Assembly: GCF_007860075.1 (NCBI RefSeq)
Contig: NZ_SJPP01000003.1
Coordinates: 62,001 to 126,000, forward strand
From: Symmachiella macrocystis
Lineage (GTDB): Bacteria > Planctomycetota > Planctomycetia > Planctomycetales > Planctomycetaceae
Reading direction: 5' to 3'
DNA length: 64,000 bases
Part shown: one piece after another, positions 26,395-36,358 of the stretch
How positions within the stretch are numbered: the stretch's first letter is position 1
Layout: every line of letters begins with the position of its first letter
The notes under the pieces: model-generated
The model's database searches: none
The model's input: the letters and a program-made list of their open reading frames with translations, nothing else
Told to the model about the DNA's origin: nothing
Position numbers and translations under genes: made by a program

Positions 26395-27735
26395 TTATTG
26401 CGGACCTTCCGGAGCCACGCGGCGGTGCCGCCAGAGGTCGTAACGATCGAACCACGCGATATTCGCAGGGTGGCTCTCGCCCCACACGCCATCGCGAAGT
26501 TCTTCATACTTGATCAGTTCGCCCTGCTTAAGCGTCATGCGTGAGATCGCGTTGCCATCTTCCGTACTCGTCGTCCACACGCCTTCCATATACCCATTCT
26601 TCCATTCGCCCTGTACCAAGACCGCGTCGCCGCCTGGCACATAGGTTTTTTGCTCGCCGTGGTAGCGTCCCTCATCGGAAACACCGACTTCAATGACTCG
26701 ATTGCCGAGCAAAGATATTGTTGCCTGCTTTTGCTCAGTTCCATCCGGTAACTGAACCGTGGAGATTTGCTCCTCAGGATAAAACATCAGGCCGACAGTG
26801 GCGCATACGAGCAACACAAATGCCGCAGCATAAGCAGCCAGCGACGCCAAAATTGTCCCCACCCCCGCCGGTTTGGCCATCAGGCGTTCCCAAATCGAAC
26901 GCACGGCCCAGGCATCCATGCCGAACCGCAATGTGAAAGGCACATGCTGCCGCAGTTCTTTGACAATACTTGCGGCGGACTCCAGAGAAACGTGACCTGA
27001 TTCTCCAAGTTCTAAATCCGGAAACTGGCCGTGCAACCGCTGCGCAATGCTATCGAAGCGAAAGTTCAGGGTTGTCCAGAACAAGGATCCTAAGCCCAAG
27101 ATCACTGTGTATTTCATTCCCAGCATCCAACCAATCAGCACGAGGAACGACGCCAAAGTGAGTTGGACCATTGCCATCAAATACCGACGACGCACAAGCA
27201 CAACCCGCTGCAGCAACCGACCGCCATCGAATGGCAAGCAGGGTAAAAGTGAAATTGAGTTGAAGGCCAGAAAGCAAATCGCCGCGAATCGTATCGAATC
27301 AGAGAACTCCAGCACGGCGAGAAACGACAAAATCAAACCAATTAACATCCCTGGTAACGGGCCCAGCAGAATGACAATTGCCTCGCGCAGCGGAGAAGCG
27401 TGTGTGCGCACCCCTTGAGCGGAATCGGACAGATAAGGCAAGAACAATAGGCCGACACCCCGATAACCGCAGAGTCGCATCCCGACAAAATGCCCGAATT
27501 CGTGAACTAAAATAACGGTGGCAAAGTAGACCGTCTTGGGACCGGTTAATTTGAGAACGCCCAAGTAGTTCAACAGCAGCAAAATGGCGCCAATCACCAG
27601 AGCAGCACGAAACTTTTCTCGCTGCCTTTTCTCAACGTTATTGACATTGGCAAACGTCTCAAAAAAGCGGGCGTCGAGAACCGGACCGATGCTGGTTTCC
27701 GCATCCGGGTAGGTTTTGACAGGAGCATCGGGCAT
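26395..27735 (-). CDS. M50 site-2-protease-like membrane protease with MORN-like tail
   Basis: 446 residues. The zinc site HEFGH (78-82) lies in a membrane helix, and the second motif LPCLPFDGGRLLQ supplies the third ligand Asp170, as in M50 metalloproteases. At least five membrane helices follow to about 240. A further helix lies near 310-330. The C-terminal 100 residues (GRYHGEQKTYVPGGDAVLVQGEWKNGYMEGVW) resemble MORN/YwqK-type repeats. M50 proteases cut transmembrane segments of regulators or signal peptides; the substrate here is unknown, and no anti-sigma factor is adjacent. Confidence 0.88.
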   Translation of the reverse strand: MPDAPVKTYPDAETSIGPVLDARFFETFANVNNVEKRQREKFRAALVIGAILLLLNYLGVLKLTGPKTVYFATVILVHEFGHFVGMRLCGYRGVGLLFLPYLSDSAQGVRTHASPLREAIVILLGPLPGMLIGLILSFLAVLEFSDSIRFAAICFLAFNSISLLPCLPFDGGRLLQRVVLVRRRYLMAMVQLTLASFLVLIGWMLGMKYTVILGLGSLFWTTLNFRFDSIAQRLHGQFPDLELGESGHVSLESAASIVKELRQHVPFTLRFGMDAWAVRSIWERLMAKPAGVGTILASLAAYAAAFVLLVCATVGLMFYPEEQISTVQLPDGTEQKQATISLLGNRVIEVGVSDEGRYHGEQKTYVPGGDAVLVQGEWKNGYMEGVWTTSTEDGNAISRMTLKQGELIKYEELRDGVWGESHPANIAWFDRYDLWRHRRVAPEGPQ

Positions 27736-27922
27736 GGACTGGACCTTTTCGCATTCACCCTAGCGAAGCTGTTCGACAGACAACCATGCGCCCTGATCGA
27801 TCGTCCAGAACCAAACGCCAGACAAAGCAAGAGCGCTGCTACGCACGCCAATTTACCCCGCAACGGTAGCGGTCGCCACTCAAAACAGCAAAAGCCTTCA
27901 GGGTACGGTCTAGCTGGCCGGA

Positions 27923-29686
27923 CTATTGCCCCATCCACGCATCGGCAACCTTCGTATAGGCCGCGTCGTCGTTGTCGTTGATCGTGGCGAGACGGGCTTG
28001 GTTGCGGCGGTCGGCGATTTTTAGATACAGCAATCCGGTTTGCAAATCGCGTTCGGTACTTGAATCGTTCTGTGAGACCAATTGCACCAATCGCGAATAG
28101 ACGCAGCTCGCCATAAACAACTCCGTGCCGATATCGCCAATCCGGCCGTGATGGTATTGTCGATCGAGAATCGCTTCACGATGCGTCATCAATAAGCCTT
28201 GGCAGGCGCGGCCGAATTGCACGATCTGTCGTCCGAGTGCCTTCGCCGCCGGCTGTAAACGTGCATGGGGAACCGGTAGTTGCGCCGTGGACCAGACACG
28301 GCTGGTCGTCGACGCAGCGAAGCCCCACAATTTTCCTGCTCCCGTGAAGGGGTTTTTTGCGGCTTGTTGCACCTCTTGCAGATTCATTCCTACGCCGCGT
28401 AGACCGACCATGGCGATGAATGACCGCAGCACATCGTTGGCCCCTTCGCCAATTTGATTGATCCGCGCGTCCCGCATCATCCGCTCCAGCGGTTCCGTGC
28501 AGAAATACCCCGCCCCGCCGTATAGTTGAAGCGTGTCATTGACGATCGTCCACAGTCGCTCACTGGCAAATACTTTGAGCATGGCCGTTTCCAACATGTA
28601 ATCCTCAGCGTCGCTATCGATCAGCGCTGCCGTGTGATAGACGGCGCTCTCCATAGCAAAAGTATCCGCAGCGGCGACGGCGATTTTTTCCTTCACCAAC
28701 TCGAATTCACCGATGTTCTTCCCGAATTGTCGCCGTTGGTTGGCATAGTCGGTCGCTTTTTTCAGGCAGGCCTTGGCTCCGCCCGTACAACAAGCGCCGA
28801 ACGTCACGCGGCCGAAATCCAAAACGGTCAGCGCCAATCGCAACCCTTTGCCTTCTTTTCCAAGCATGTTTTCAGCAGGGACGAACATGTCCTTAAAGGC
28901 CAACCGGGCTGTCGCCGTGCCGCGAATCCCGCACTTATCCATCCGCGCTTCGACCACCTCAAATCCTGGCATGTCGGGGGTGACGAGAAAAGCGGTGACC
29001 TTACCGTCCGGTTCGTCGGGATCGGGAGTACGAGCCATGACCGTTAAAACACCGGCGATCGCACCGTTGGTGATGTAGCGTTTCTCGCCGTTGATGACAT
29101 ATCCGCCGCGCTCGGGATCGGGCGTCGCCCGTGTTTGCACGTTCGAAGCATCCGAACCGGCCTCGGGTTCAGTGAGCGCAAAGGCGGCCAGGACCTCTCC
29201 GCTCGCCATCGGTTTCATCCACCGCGCCTTCTGTTCTTCGGTGCCAAACAAATCCAAACCGCGTACGCCGATCGAGTGGTGCGCATTGACAAACACTCCC
29301 GTAGCGGCGCAATGCCCGCCGATGACTTCCATCACGCGACAATAGTTCTGCTGCGACAACCCGCGGCCGCCCAACTCCGGCGCGATGGTCATTCCCAAAA
29401 CGCCGACATCAGCCAGTCCGCGAATTACCTCCGGAGGGATGTCGGAGTTGCGATCAACTTCAGCCGCGTCGAGATGTTGTTCGAGGTACTCCCGCACTTC
29501 GGCGACAGCCTTGTCTCCGATTGCGTTTTGTTCGGCGGAGAGTTTGGGGTAGGGCATGATGGCGTCGGTGAAGAAACGCCCGAAAAACAATTCTTTGCAA
29601 AAGCCGACCTTCTGCGGTCCCGAGAACAACAATTCCTCTGCTTGCCGAATTTGCTTTTGCTGCAGTTCATCCATAGCCTGTGCCAT
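27923..29686 (-). CDS. Acyl-CoA dehydrogenase (VLCAD/ACAD9-like)
   Basis: 587 residues, longer than the usual roughly 380, as in very-long-chain acyl-CoA dehydrogenases with a C-terminal extension. ACAD signatures are present: FALTEPEAGSDASNVQT, ITNGAIAGVLTVMART, RRQFGKNIGEFELVKEKIA and LYGGAGYFCTEPLERMMRDARINQIGEGANDVLRSFIA. Glu in QIGEGAND (about 411) is the expected catalytic base of the long-chain type. It uses FAD and performs the first step of beta-oxidation. No other beta-oxidation gene is in the window. Confidence 0.95.
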   Translation of the reverse strand: MAQAMDELQQKQIRQAEELLFSGPQKVGFCKELFFGRFFTDAIMPYPKLSAEQNAIGDKAVAEVREYLEQHLDAAEVDRNSDIPPEVIRGLADVGVLGMTIAPELGGRGLSQQNYCRVMEVIGGHCAATGVFVNAHHSIGVRGLDLFGTEEQKARWMKPMASGEVLAAFALTEPEAGSDASNVQTRATPDPERGGYVINGEKRYITNGAIAGVLTVMARTPDPDEPDGKVTAFLVTPDMPGFEVVEARMDKCGIRGTATARLAFKDMFVPAENMLGKEGKGLRLALTVLDFGRVTFGACCTGGAKACLKKATDYANQRRQFGKNIGEFELVKEKIAVAAADTFAMESAVYHTAALIDSDAEDYMLETAMLKVFASERLWTIVNDTLQLYGGAGYFCTEPLERMMRDARINQIGEGANDVLRSFIAMVGLRGVGMNLQEVQQAAKNPFTGAGKLWGFAASTTSRVWSTAQLPVPHARLQPAAKALGRQIVQFGRACQGLLMTHREAILDRQYHHGRIGDIGTELFMASCVYSRLVQLVSQNDSSTERDLQTGLLYLKIADRRNQARLATINDNDDAAYTKVADAWMGQ

Positions 29687-29853
29687 CGCGCCATCCTTAC
29701 ATTTTCTTCGAAAGTAAATGCTAGTGAATTGATCTCGTGGAGTGCCACGGGAATTTTACGCCGCACGTTGTGCGTCCTGCTAGTGAACTTTAGGATAACC
29801 TATCAAGTTTTTAATGGTCCGTGAGCATCGAATTGTCAAAAAGGAGCATAGGA

Positions 29854-31440
29854 ATGCGGCTTCCGCTTGCCGTCAGTTGCGTGTTGATGATCGTGGTGTC
29901 TCTCATCGCCGCACGCCGAGCTGAACAGACATGCGCACTCGACATTTCGCTGAGCGACGCGCAAACCGGTGCTCCGCTTGCGGGTCAGATCAAGGTCAAG
30001 ACCGCGACCGGCGAGGTGATTACCGTCAACGAGTTGCTCTCCCGGGGACTCGGATTAAAAGCGGGGGAGCCGATCCAACACTGGGCCGTGCTCACAAAAT
30101 CGAAAACGATAGCGCTTCCCGCACAACGATTGACGATCGAGGCGTTTTCTGGACTCGAAACCGAGACCACACGGATCGAGATCGACCTGCGTGACAAGAC
30201 AAAACACACACTTTCGATTCCGTTGCATCGGTTTTACAATGCCGCCGACCGCGGGTTCCGCTCGGCCAATACGCATTTGCATCTCATGAAACTCAGCCGC
30301 GCTGAGGTGGACCGCTATCTCACCGAGATCCCCCGCGCGGACGGGTTGGATATCGTGTTTCTCTCCTATCTGGAACGCGCCGGCGCCGACCACGAGTATA
30401 CCTCGAACAGCTACACTGCTGACGATTTGGCGCGTTTGTCGAAGGCGTCCGGAACGGGATTCGGCAACGGCGAAGAACATCGTCACAATTACGGCGGCGG
30501 TGGCGAGGGATATGGCCACGTGATGTTCTTGAACATCAAAGAGTTGATCCAACCGGTCAGCATCGGTCCGGGAATCATGAAACTCGGCACCGATGGCCTG
30601 CCCATCCAGCGCGGCATCGACACCGCCCGCGGCGATGGGGCGACAGTTGTTTGGTGCCACAACGATTGGGGGCTGGAAGACCTCGCCAATTGGGCCACCG
30701 GACGCATTGATGCGCAAAACATCTTCGATGGCGGCATCCACTCCAGTTACAAGCAGAGTTTCTACCGCTACTTGAATGCCGGAATCGACGTGCCATTCTC
30801 AACCGGTACCGATTGGTTTATGTACGACTTCTCCCGCGTCTACGTCGCCGCTGGAAAATATGTGACCCCCGCGCAATGGTTGGCAGCATTCTCTTCCGGT
30901 AAAACGTATATCACCAACGGTCCGCTGTTGGAATTGACTGTCAACGGCCACGGCCCGGGAAGTACGATCGACATCGACAACGGAAAGCCGCTCAAGATCG
31001 AAGCCCGTGGTTGGGGCCGGCATGACTTCAAACGTCTGGAATTGATCAAAAACGGCAACGTGGTTGATTCCGCGCCCGCCAAGCGGCAGAATAACCATTT
31101 CGTAGCCCGACTCAATGCGTCTCTCGATGAAACCCAACCCTGCTGGTTGGCCCTCAGAACACCGGCTCCGCCTCTGGCAGGGGATGCCGAATTAACGGAA
31201 CCGGTGAACAAAAACGAGTTTGGCAAAGACCTCTTCGCCCATTCCAGCGCGATCCACATTGTTCGGAACGGTCGGCGGTATGTGGATCGGCAGGTCGCTG
31301 AAGGGATGATCCAGGAGATGACCGAAATCCGCGCACAAATCGACAAGCAATCCAACTTTGCCGACCCTCAAGAACGGTCGCGCGTTTTGGACGTCTATAG
31401 TGACGGCATTGATGCCATGCGTAAGCGACTGCAGGATTGA
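29854..31440 (+). CDS. CehA/McbA-family metallohydrolase-like secreted protein
   Basis: 528 residues from the ATG at 29854, which has AAGGAG seven bases upstream; a GTG at 29821 is less likely. An N-terminal signal segment (MRLPLAVSCVLMIVVSLIAA) is followed by a beta-rich region and a PHP/CehA-like domain with NTHLHLMK, VWCHNDWG and STGTDWF as probable metal-site segments. CehA and McbA hydrolyse carbamate insecticides; most family members have unknown substrates. A C-terminal Ig-like part (SSGKTYITNGPLLELTVNG) is typical. The start of the SGNH hydrolase gene lies 83 bases downstream. Confidence 0.8.
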   Translation: MRLPLAVSCVLMIVVSLIAARRAEQTCALDISLSDAQTGAPLAGQIKVKTATGEVITVNELLSRGLGLKAGEPIQHWAVLTKSKTIALPAQRLTIEAFSGLETETTRIEIDLRDKTKHTLSIPLHRFYNAADRGFRSANTHLHLMKLSRAEVDRYLTEIPRADGLDIVFLSYLERAGADHEYTSNSYTADDLARLSKASGTGFGNGEEHRHNYGGGGEGYGHVMFLNIKELIQPVSIGPGIMKLGTDGLPIQRGIDTARGDGATVVWCHNDWGLEDLANWATGRIDAQNIFDGGIHSSYKQSFYRYLNAGIDVPFSTGTDWFMYDFSRVYVAAGKYVTPAQWLAAFSSGKTYITNGPLLELTVNGHGPGSTIDIDNGKPLKIEARGWGRHDFKRLELIKNGNVVDSAPAKRQNNHFVARLNASLDETQPCWLALRTPAPPLAGDAELTEPVNKNEFGKDLFAHSSAIHIVRNGRRYVDRQVAEGMIQEMTEIRAQIDKQSNFADPQERSRVLDVYSDGIDAMRKRLQD

Positions 31441-31523
31441 GAAACCTCGTTTTTACGACGGGGCAGCCGACTAGGATTCAGAAAACAATTTTCACTATTT
31501 CCACTTCAATGAGGACGACAGCT

Positions 31524-32888
31524 ATGAAACGGTTCCCGCGACTGTTTTTGATGATGTTGATGGCAGCACTGTTTGCGCCCTGCATTCCGGCAATGGCCGA
31601 TGAGCTACCGGCTCCAGTGACGAAGCTCGATCTACAGGATGGGGACACACTGGTATTTCTCGGTGACAGCATCACGCATCAATGTTTGTACACACAGTAC
31701 GTCGAGGATTATTTCTACACCCGTTACCCCAAGCTGCGAATCAATTTTCACAATGCCGGCGTGGGAGGAGCAAAAGCCCTCGATGCGTTGGCCCGTTTTG
31801 ACCGGGATGTCGCCGCTTACAAACCCAAATACGTGACCGTATTGCTCGGTATGAACGACGGAAGATACGTCCCCTACAACGAAGAGATTTTCCAGACCTA
31901 CCGCAAAGACATGCAAGAGGTCGTCCAGCGAATTCGCGATGCCGGTGCGACGCCGATCCTCATGACCCCCACCATGTTTGATTCCCGCGCCGTCCGACTC
32001 AATCCCAAACGTCTCGAAGCCACGCCGGCGGAACGGTTGGAATTGTACAACTCGGTGCTCGCTTATTACGGCACATGGTTGCGCGAAATTGCTGTCAAAA
32101 ATGGCGACGGATTTGTGGATATGTGGAGCCCGCTGAATCACCTCACGTTGCAGCAGCGCGACACGGATCCCAACTTCACCATGATCCCCGACGCCGTTCA
32201 TCCCGGCCCAGCGGGACAATTGGTGATGGCCTATGCGATTCTGAGTGACATGAACGCGAAAAAGGGCGTTTCCAACATCAACATCACTATCAATCCCAAA
32301 GGCAAAGCCAAGGCCAGAGCGGCCGGGGGCGAAGTCGCCAATCTCGAGTTCGCCGACGATACGCTCTCCTTTGAGTGGACGGCCAAAAGTCTACCCTGGG
32401 TGCTGCCTACCGACGCAGAAGTCGCCGTCAAACTGCTCAAATTGGGACACCGCATGAGCCGCGAAGCCTTGTCTGTCCATGGACTCCCGCCGGGGAAATA
32501 TGAATTGTCGATCGATGGGGAAGTCGTCGGCAGCTATCGCAGTCAAGGACTGGCGCGGCACATTGAATTGCAAGCCAATGACAAGACACCGCAATATCAA
32601 CAGGCACTGAAAGTCGCCATGTTGAACAAAAAACGCAACGAAGGCCCCGTCCGCTCATTGCGCGGAGAATGGAGCAAGTTTCAACAACTGGATCGTCAAC
32701 AACGCGCGTTGAAGGCCGATCCGGATAATGAAAAACTGGCCAAACTGGTTGCCGGGATCGAAGCCAAGGTCGCCGGAATGGAAGAACGAGTGGTGGCCCA
32801 CGAAAAGGCCGCTCAGGAGATTGAGGAGCAAATTTTCGCCGCCAATGTTCCTCCAACCCGCAAGTATGTGCTGAAACGGGTTAAATAG
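31524..32888 (+). CDS. Secreted SGNH/GDSL hydrolase
   Basis: 454 residues from the ATG at 31524. The signal peptide MKRFPRLFLMMLMAALFAPC...AMA is followed by SGNH blocks: FLGDSITHQ (Ser49), GMNDGR (block III, about 109) and DAVHPGPAGQ (Asp-His of the triad, about 223). The enzyme is probably a periplasmic or outer-surface esterase acting on acetylated sugars. The C-terminal third is charged and helical, with a coiled-coil-like EGIEAKVAGMEERVVAHEKAAQEI. It probably shares a transcript with the upstream CehA-like gene. Confidence 0.88.
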   Translation: MKRFPRLFLMMLMAALFAPCIPAMADELPAPVTKLDLQDGDTLVFLGDSITHQCLYTQYVEDYFYTRYPKLRINFHNAGVGGAKALDALARFDRDVAAYKPKYVTVLLGMNDGRYVPYNEEIFQTYRKDMQEVVQRIRDAGATPILMTPTMFDSRAVRLNPKRLEATPAERLELYNSVLAYYGTWLREIAVKNGDGFVDMWSPLNHLTLQQRDTDPNFTMIPDAVHPGPAGQLVMAYAILSDMNAKKGVSNINITINPKGKAKARAAGGEVANLEFADDTLSFEWTAKSLPWVLPTDAEVAVKLLKLGHRMSREALSVHGLPPGKYELSIDGEVVGSYRSQGLARHIELQANDKTPQYQQALKVAMLNKKRNEGPVRSLRGEWSKFQQLDRQQRALKADPDNEKLAKLVAGIEAKVAGMEERVVAHEKAAQEIEEQIFAANVPPTRKYVLKRVK

Positions 32889-32908
32889 CGCTGCACCCCC
32901 TGCTTACT

Positions 32909-33766
32909 TCATGGCGAGAGCGGGGGCGAGGATATCGCGGGCGATTCTTCCGGCACCTCGAAATTGGTAGCCGGAAGGATTTCCCCGCGCCTTGATTCCG
33001 TATAGTTCAAATCGTCCAACAGCGATGCAAACCCGTTGTGCCCGGGATGCAATGCCAATTGTCTTTCAATATCACGGCGCGCACCGGTGAAATCGCTTGC
33101 TCGAAATCTCGCCATCGCGACGAGATACCAATCATCGGAAGACATGTCGCGCGTCCGCGCTCCCGCATCCAGCGCAGGTATCGCCTGCTTCCAACGGGCC
33201 GTCCGTACGTAGGCCACACCCAACAACCATTGTGCGCGCGACTTTTGTTCCTCGGACGACATGGGGCAATGGATGACCTGTCGCAGTACCGGCGCCGAAC
33301 GGGCTGCGCGGCCGTGGTCGATCTGAATCGCTGCCAAACGCAACGCCGCCTCCGAATTCTGCACGTCGCACGACACCGCACGATGATAGGCACTGATGGC
33401 TTCCGCATCCTGCCCCGAGTGTTCTTCGAGTTGCCCTTTGAGCGCCCAGGCCGGCCCACTGTTCGGGTTTAATTCCAAAGCACGGGCAACGTGTCGCTCT
33501 GCCTCGGCGTATTGCTCTTGCTGCATAGCCTTTTCTGCCGAACGGACGTAGGCGTCGGGATTGTCCGCATGCATCGACGCACGATTCGCCGTTCCGTCGC
33601 CGTGTGTCGAACGCGACATATCAGCCGCAGCAGTTTGTGATTCGCGCGCCTGATTGCCCGGCACCAGATTGTGCATCCAACGACAACCGCCCAACCCAAT
33701 GATCATCCACGCCACCAGCGCGCAGCGCCAACCACCCAGCTGTTGTGTAAACAGCTTGCGAGACAT
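32909..33766 (-). CDS. TPR-containing lipoprotein
   Basis: 285 residues from MSRKLFTQQ (33766). The lipobox is IIGLGGC. At least three to four tetratricopeptide repeats follow (EQYAEAERHVARALELNPNSGPAWALKG, and further units of AISAYHRAV type). It is probably a periplasmic or outer-membrane scaffold. It converges with the SGNH gene and is divergent from the TPR-glycosyltransferase gene. No specific partner can be named. Confidence 0.82.
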   Translation of the reverse strand: MSRKLFTQQLGGWRCALVAWMIIGLGGCRWMHNLVPGNQARESQTAAADMSRSTHGDGTANRASMHADNPDAYVRSAEKAMQQEQYAEAERHVARALELNPNSGPAWALKGQLEEHSGQDAEAISAYHRAVSCDVQNSEAALRLAAIQIDHGRAARSAPVLRQVIHCPMSSEEQKSRAQWLLGVAYVRTARWKQAIPALDAGARTRDMSSDDWYLVAMARFRASDFTGARRDIERQLALHPGHNGFASLLDDLNYTESRRGEILPATNFEVPEESPAISSPPLSP

Positions 33767-34174
33767 TCCATCGGTCTGCAATCGGACCGCCACGGGCGCG
33801 ACAACTCCTGTAGAAGGAGATACGAGACGACTATGAATTACAAAACCCAGTTGTGCTGATTTCAGAAACATACAGTTCTGTCTCAGCTGAACGCATCAAA
33901 GGGTTCTGAAACGACTTGTAAGAGATAATCATTTGAAGGGGATAGATATTAGCAAACTACGTAAAAATCGAATAGACGAAGCCACTCGCCGCCGCATCTC
34001 AAAACGCGGGCCCTAATAAGCAGTACGCACAGCCGAGAAATCAAACCATGGTTGCCGGCTCGAGTTTTTTGAGGTGCCTAAAAAAGCCGATTCTTGTTAA
34101 AGAGTGGTCTCGCCAACCAACCCCGACGATCGACGCGGGTGATATCTGGGCCATATGTACTTTTGGGATGGATC
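33767..34174. other. Divergent intergenic region
   Basis: 408 bases between two divergent TPR genes, more A+T-rich than the rest (33880-33990). It must contain both promoters; I cannot assign -35/-10 boxes. No gene is seen. Confidence 0.5.
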
Positions 34175-36304
34175 ATGGACAGCGGAACCCCACCATTCTC
34201 GCAGGCAACGCAGCCGAAGCGCGATGAACAACATACAGCTACCGAAAACAGTTATCTTGAAACGTCGGCCACTGCTCCTCGCAATGCCGATGTGCGATTT
34301 CAGTTGGCGCAAACCTGCGAAACCCAGGGCCGGACTGTCGAAGCCTTGGCGCATTATGGCGAAGTGATTCGAATTGATGCCCAACATCTCAACGGACATC
34401 TCGGGCGGGCCAAGCTATTGCATATCAATGGCCGCGTGCATGATGCCGCCGCCGATTACCGCCGCATCCTAAAATTTGCGCCGGTGCATCCGACCGCCCT
34501 TGTTGGTTTGGCTCACATTGCCATTCAGGACGGACGACTCGACGACGCGGCACAGTCGCTGCAGACTGCCTTAGAGCATCATCCCGGTTTCGCCTTCGCG
34601 CACCACAGTTTGGGGCGCGTCCGCAAAGCGATGGGAGATTTCTCGAATTCCGCCGTATCGTTTCAACGAGCCACGGAGTTGGCGCCTCAGTCCGTCGAAA
34701 GTTATACCGAATTGGCCGCTGTCTATGAGAAACTGGGACAAGCCGCGGACGCCGAAACGACCTACCGGGCAGCGCTAGACAATGCGACTCCGAACGGTGC
34801 CATCTGGAACGGCCTGGGCTTGCTATTACTGGCCGATGAACGAAACAGCGAGGCAGCGGATTGCTTTCGCGCCGGCTTGGAAATCAATCCCGAGTTTCCT
34901 CAAGCGGCTAACAATCTCGGCTTGGCGCTCAATAAACTTGGCGATCCTGAGGCGGCCATCGAAGCGTTTCGCAACGCGCGTCGCGGTCTCCCCAGATCAG
35001 CCGATGTACTGAGCAATTTGGCGCATGCCTATCTCACAGTGGGACAACTCGACGATGCCGAACAATCCTGCCGCGCTGCTTTGATCATCGATCCCTGCCA
35101 TGTCCCCACGCTCTCCAACGGAGGGCAGATCGCGCTGCGTCGTGGCGCGGCCGAACGAGCCCGCGCGTTTTTTCAACAAGCCGTCAATCTGTCGCCCAAT
35201 TTTGCAGAGGGACACAATAATCTGGGGACCGCCCTGTACGCACTGAATCACGACGATGAAGCTGCCGCCAGTTTTGGCACATGTATCTCGCTGAACCCGC
35301 AACACGTCGAGGCACATTACAACCGCGCGCTGGCGAATTTTCGCTGCGGCCAATCCGACGCTGCCTGGCCTGACTACCAGTGGCGCTGGCAGCGCAGCGG
35401 CGCGAGAAGACCCCAATTGTCCATCCCCGAATGGAAAGGGGAAGCGTTAGGTGGAAAGACATTGCTGGTCTATGGCGAACAAGGCGTTGGTGACGAACTG
35501 ATGTTGGCCTCGTGCTATGCCGAGATCATTGGCCAGGCAAAGGCCTGCGTGCTGGTTTGTGAATCCCGGTTAGTAGAATTGTTCGCGCGCTCGTTCCCCG
35601 GTACGACGGTCATTGCCACACGCGATGCTGAGTCATTTCTCGCCAGCGGTCGTATCGGCCCGGTTGATTTCCAGACGGCGGCCGGTGAATTGCCGCGCTA
35701 TTCAGCCACGAGCCTGGGAAACGGCCCTGCATCGGCCGCCTTCCTGCAACCCGATGCTGCTCAGGTCCGCAACTGGAGTGATCGGTTTGCGCAATTGAAT
35801 GCCAAATTCTGTGTGGGCATCTCATGGCGGGGTGGGGCAGCGGCAGATGATCGGCAGCGGCGCTCCACGACGTTGTCGCAATGGCAACCGTTATTGGTGC
35901 AACGCGACATTGCCTTCATCAATTTGCAATACGGCGATTGCCGTGACGAACTGGAAAGATTACGGCAACAATACGGCTTCGTCGTGCACGACTGGGACGA
36001 CGCGAACCCCCTTGTGGATCTCGACAATTTCGCCGCACAAATCGCCGCACTCGATTTGGTAATCTCCGTCGATAATTCCACCGTACACATGGCGGGCGGA
36101 CTGGGAGTCCCCACTTGGGTGGCTCTCCCCCATTCCGCCGATTGGCGCTGGGGGACAACCGGGACGTGCAGTTATTGGTACGAATCCTTGCGACTGTTTC
36201 GTCGCGAAACAGATGCAGCCTGGAGTGAGACGTTCCGGAAGATGGCTCAGGAGTTGGCCGAACTCGACAAGCGGGCTTGTCGCCGAGCGGGGAACAAAGT
36301 TTAA
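34175..36304 (+). CDS. TPR protein with GT-B glycosyltransferase-like C-terminus
   Basis: 709 residues from the ATG at 34175; an in-frame TTG farther upstream is unlikely. The N-terminal about 430 residues hold roughly ten TPR units (AEAxxxYRxAL and ALxxNPQxVEAHYNRA patterns). The C-terminal part (about 440-700) has GEQGVGDELMLASCYAEI and DLVISVDNSTVHMAGGLGVPTWVALP, the features of heptosyltransferase/O-GlcNAc-transferase-like domains found fused to TPRs in many bacteria. It may glycosylate proteins or polysaccharide, but the acceptor is unknown. Confidence 0.85.
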   Translation: MDSGTPPFSQATQPKRDEQHTATENSYLETSATAPRNADVRFQLAQTCETQGRTVEALAHYGEVIRIDAQHLNGHLGRAKLLHINGRVHDAAADYRRILKFAPVHPTALVGLAHIAIQDGRLDDAAQSLQTALEHHPGFAFAHHSLGRVRKAMGDFSNSAVSFQRATELAPQSVESYTELAAVYEKLGQAADAETTYRAALDNATPNGAIWNGLGLLLLADERNSEAADCFRAGLEINPEFPQAANNLGLALNKLGDPEAAIEAFRNARRGLPRSADVLSNLAHAYLTVGQLDDAEQSCRAALIIDPCHVPTLSNGGQIALRRGAAERARAFFQQAVNLSPNFAEGHNNLGTALYALNHDDEAAASFGTCISLNPQHVEAHYNRALANFRCGQSDAAWPDYQWRWQRSGARRPQLSIPEWKGEALGGKTLLVYGEQGVGDELMLASCYAEIIGQAKACVLVCESRLVELFARSFPGTTVIATRDAESFLASGRIGPVDFQTAAGELPRYSATSLGNGPASAAFLQPDAAQVRNWSDRFAQLNAKFCVGISWRGGAAADDRQRRSTTLSQWQPLLVQRDIAFINLQYGDCRDELERLRQQYGFVVHDWDDANPLVDLDNFAAQIAALDLVISVDNSTVHMAGGLGVPTWVALPHSADWRWGTTGTCSYWYESLRLFRRETDAAWSETFRKMAQELAELDKRACRRAGNKV

Positions 36305-36358
36305 TCTCAAGCTGATGCTTCTCAACGACTCATCCCACTCATTCCCGAAGGTTTAGTT

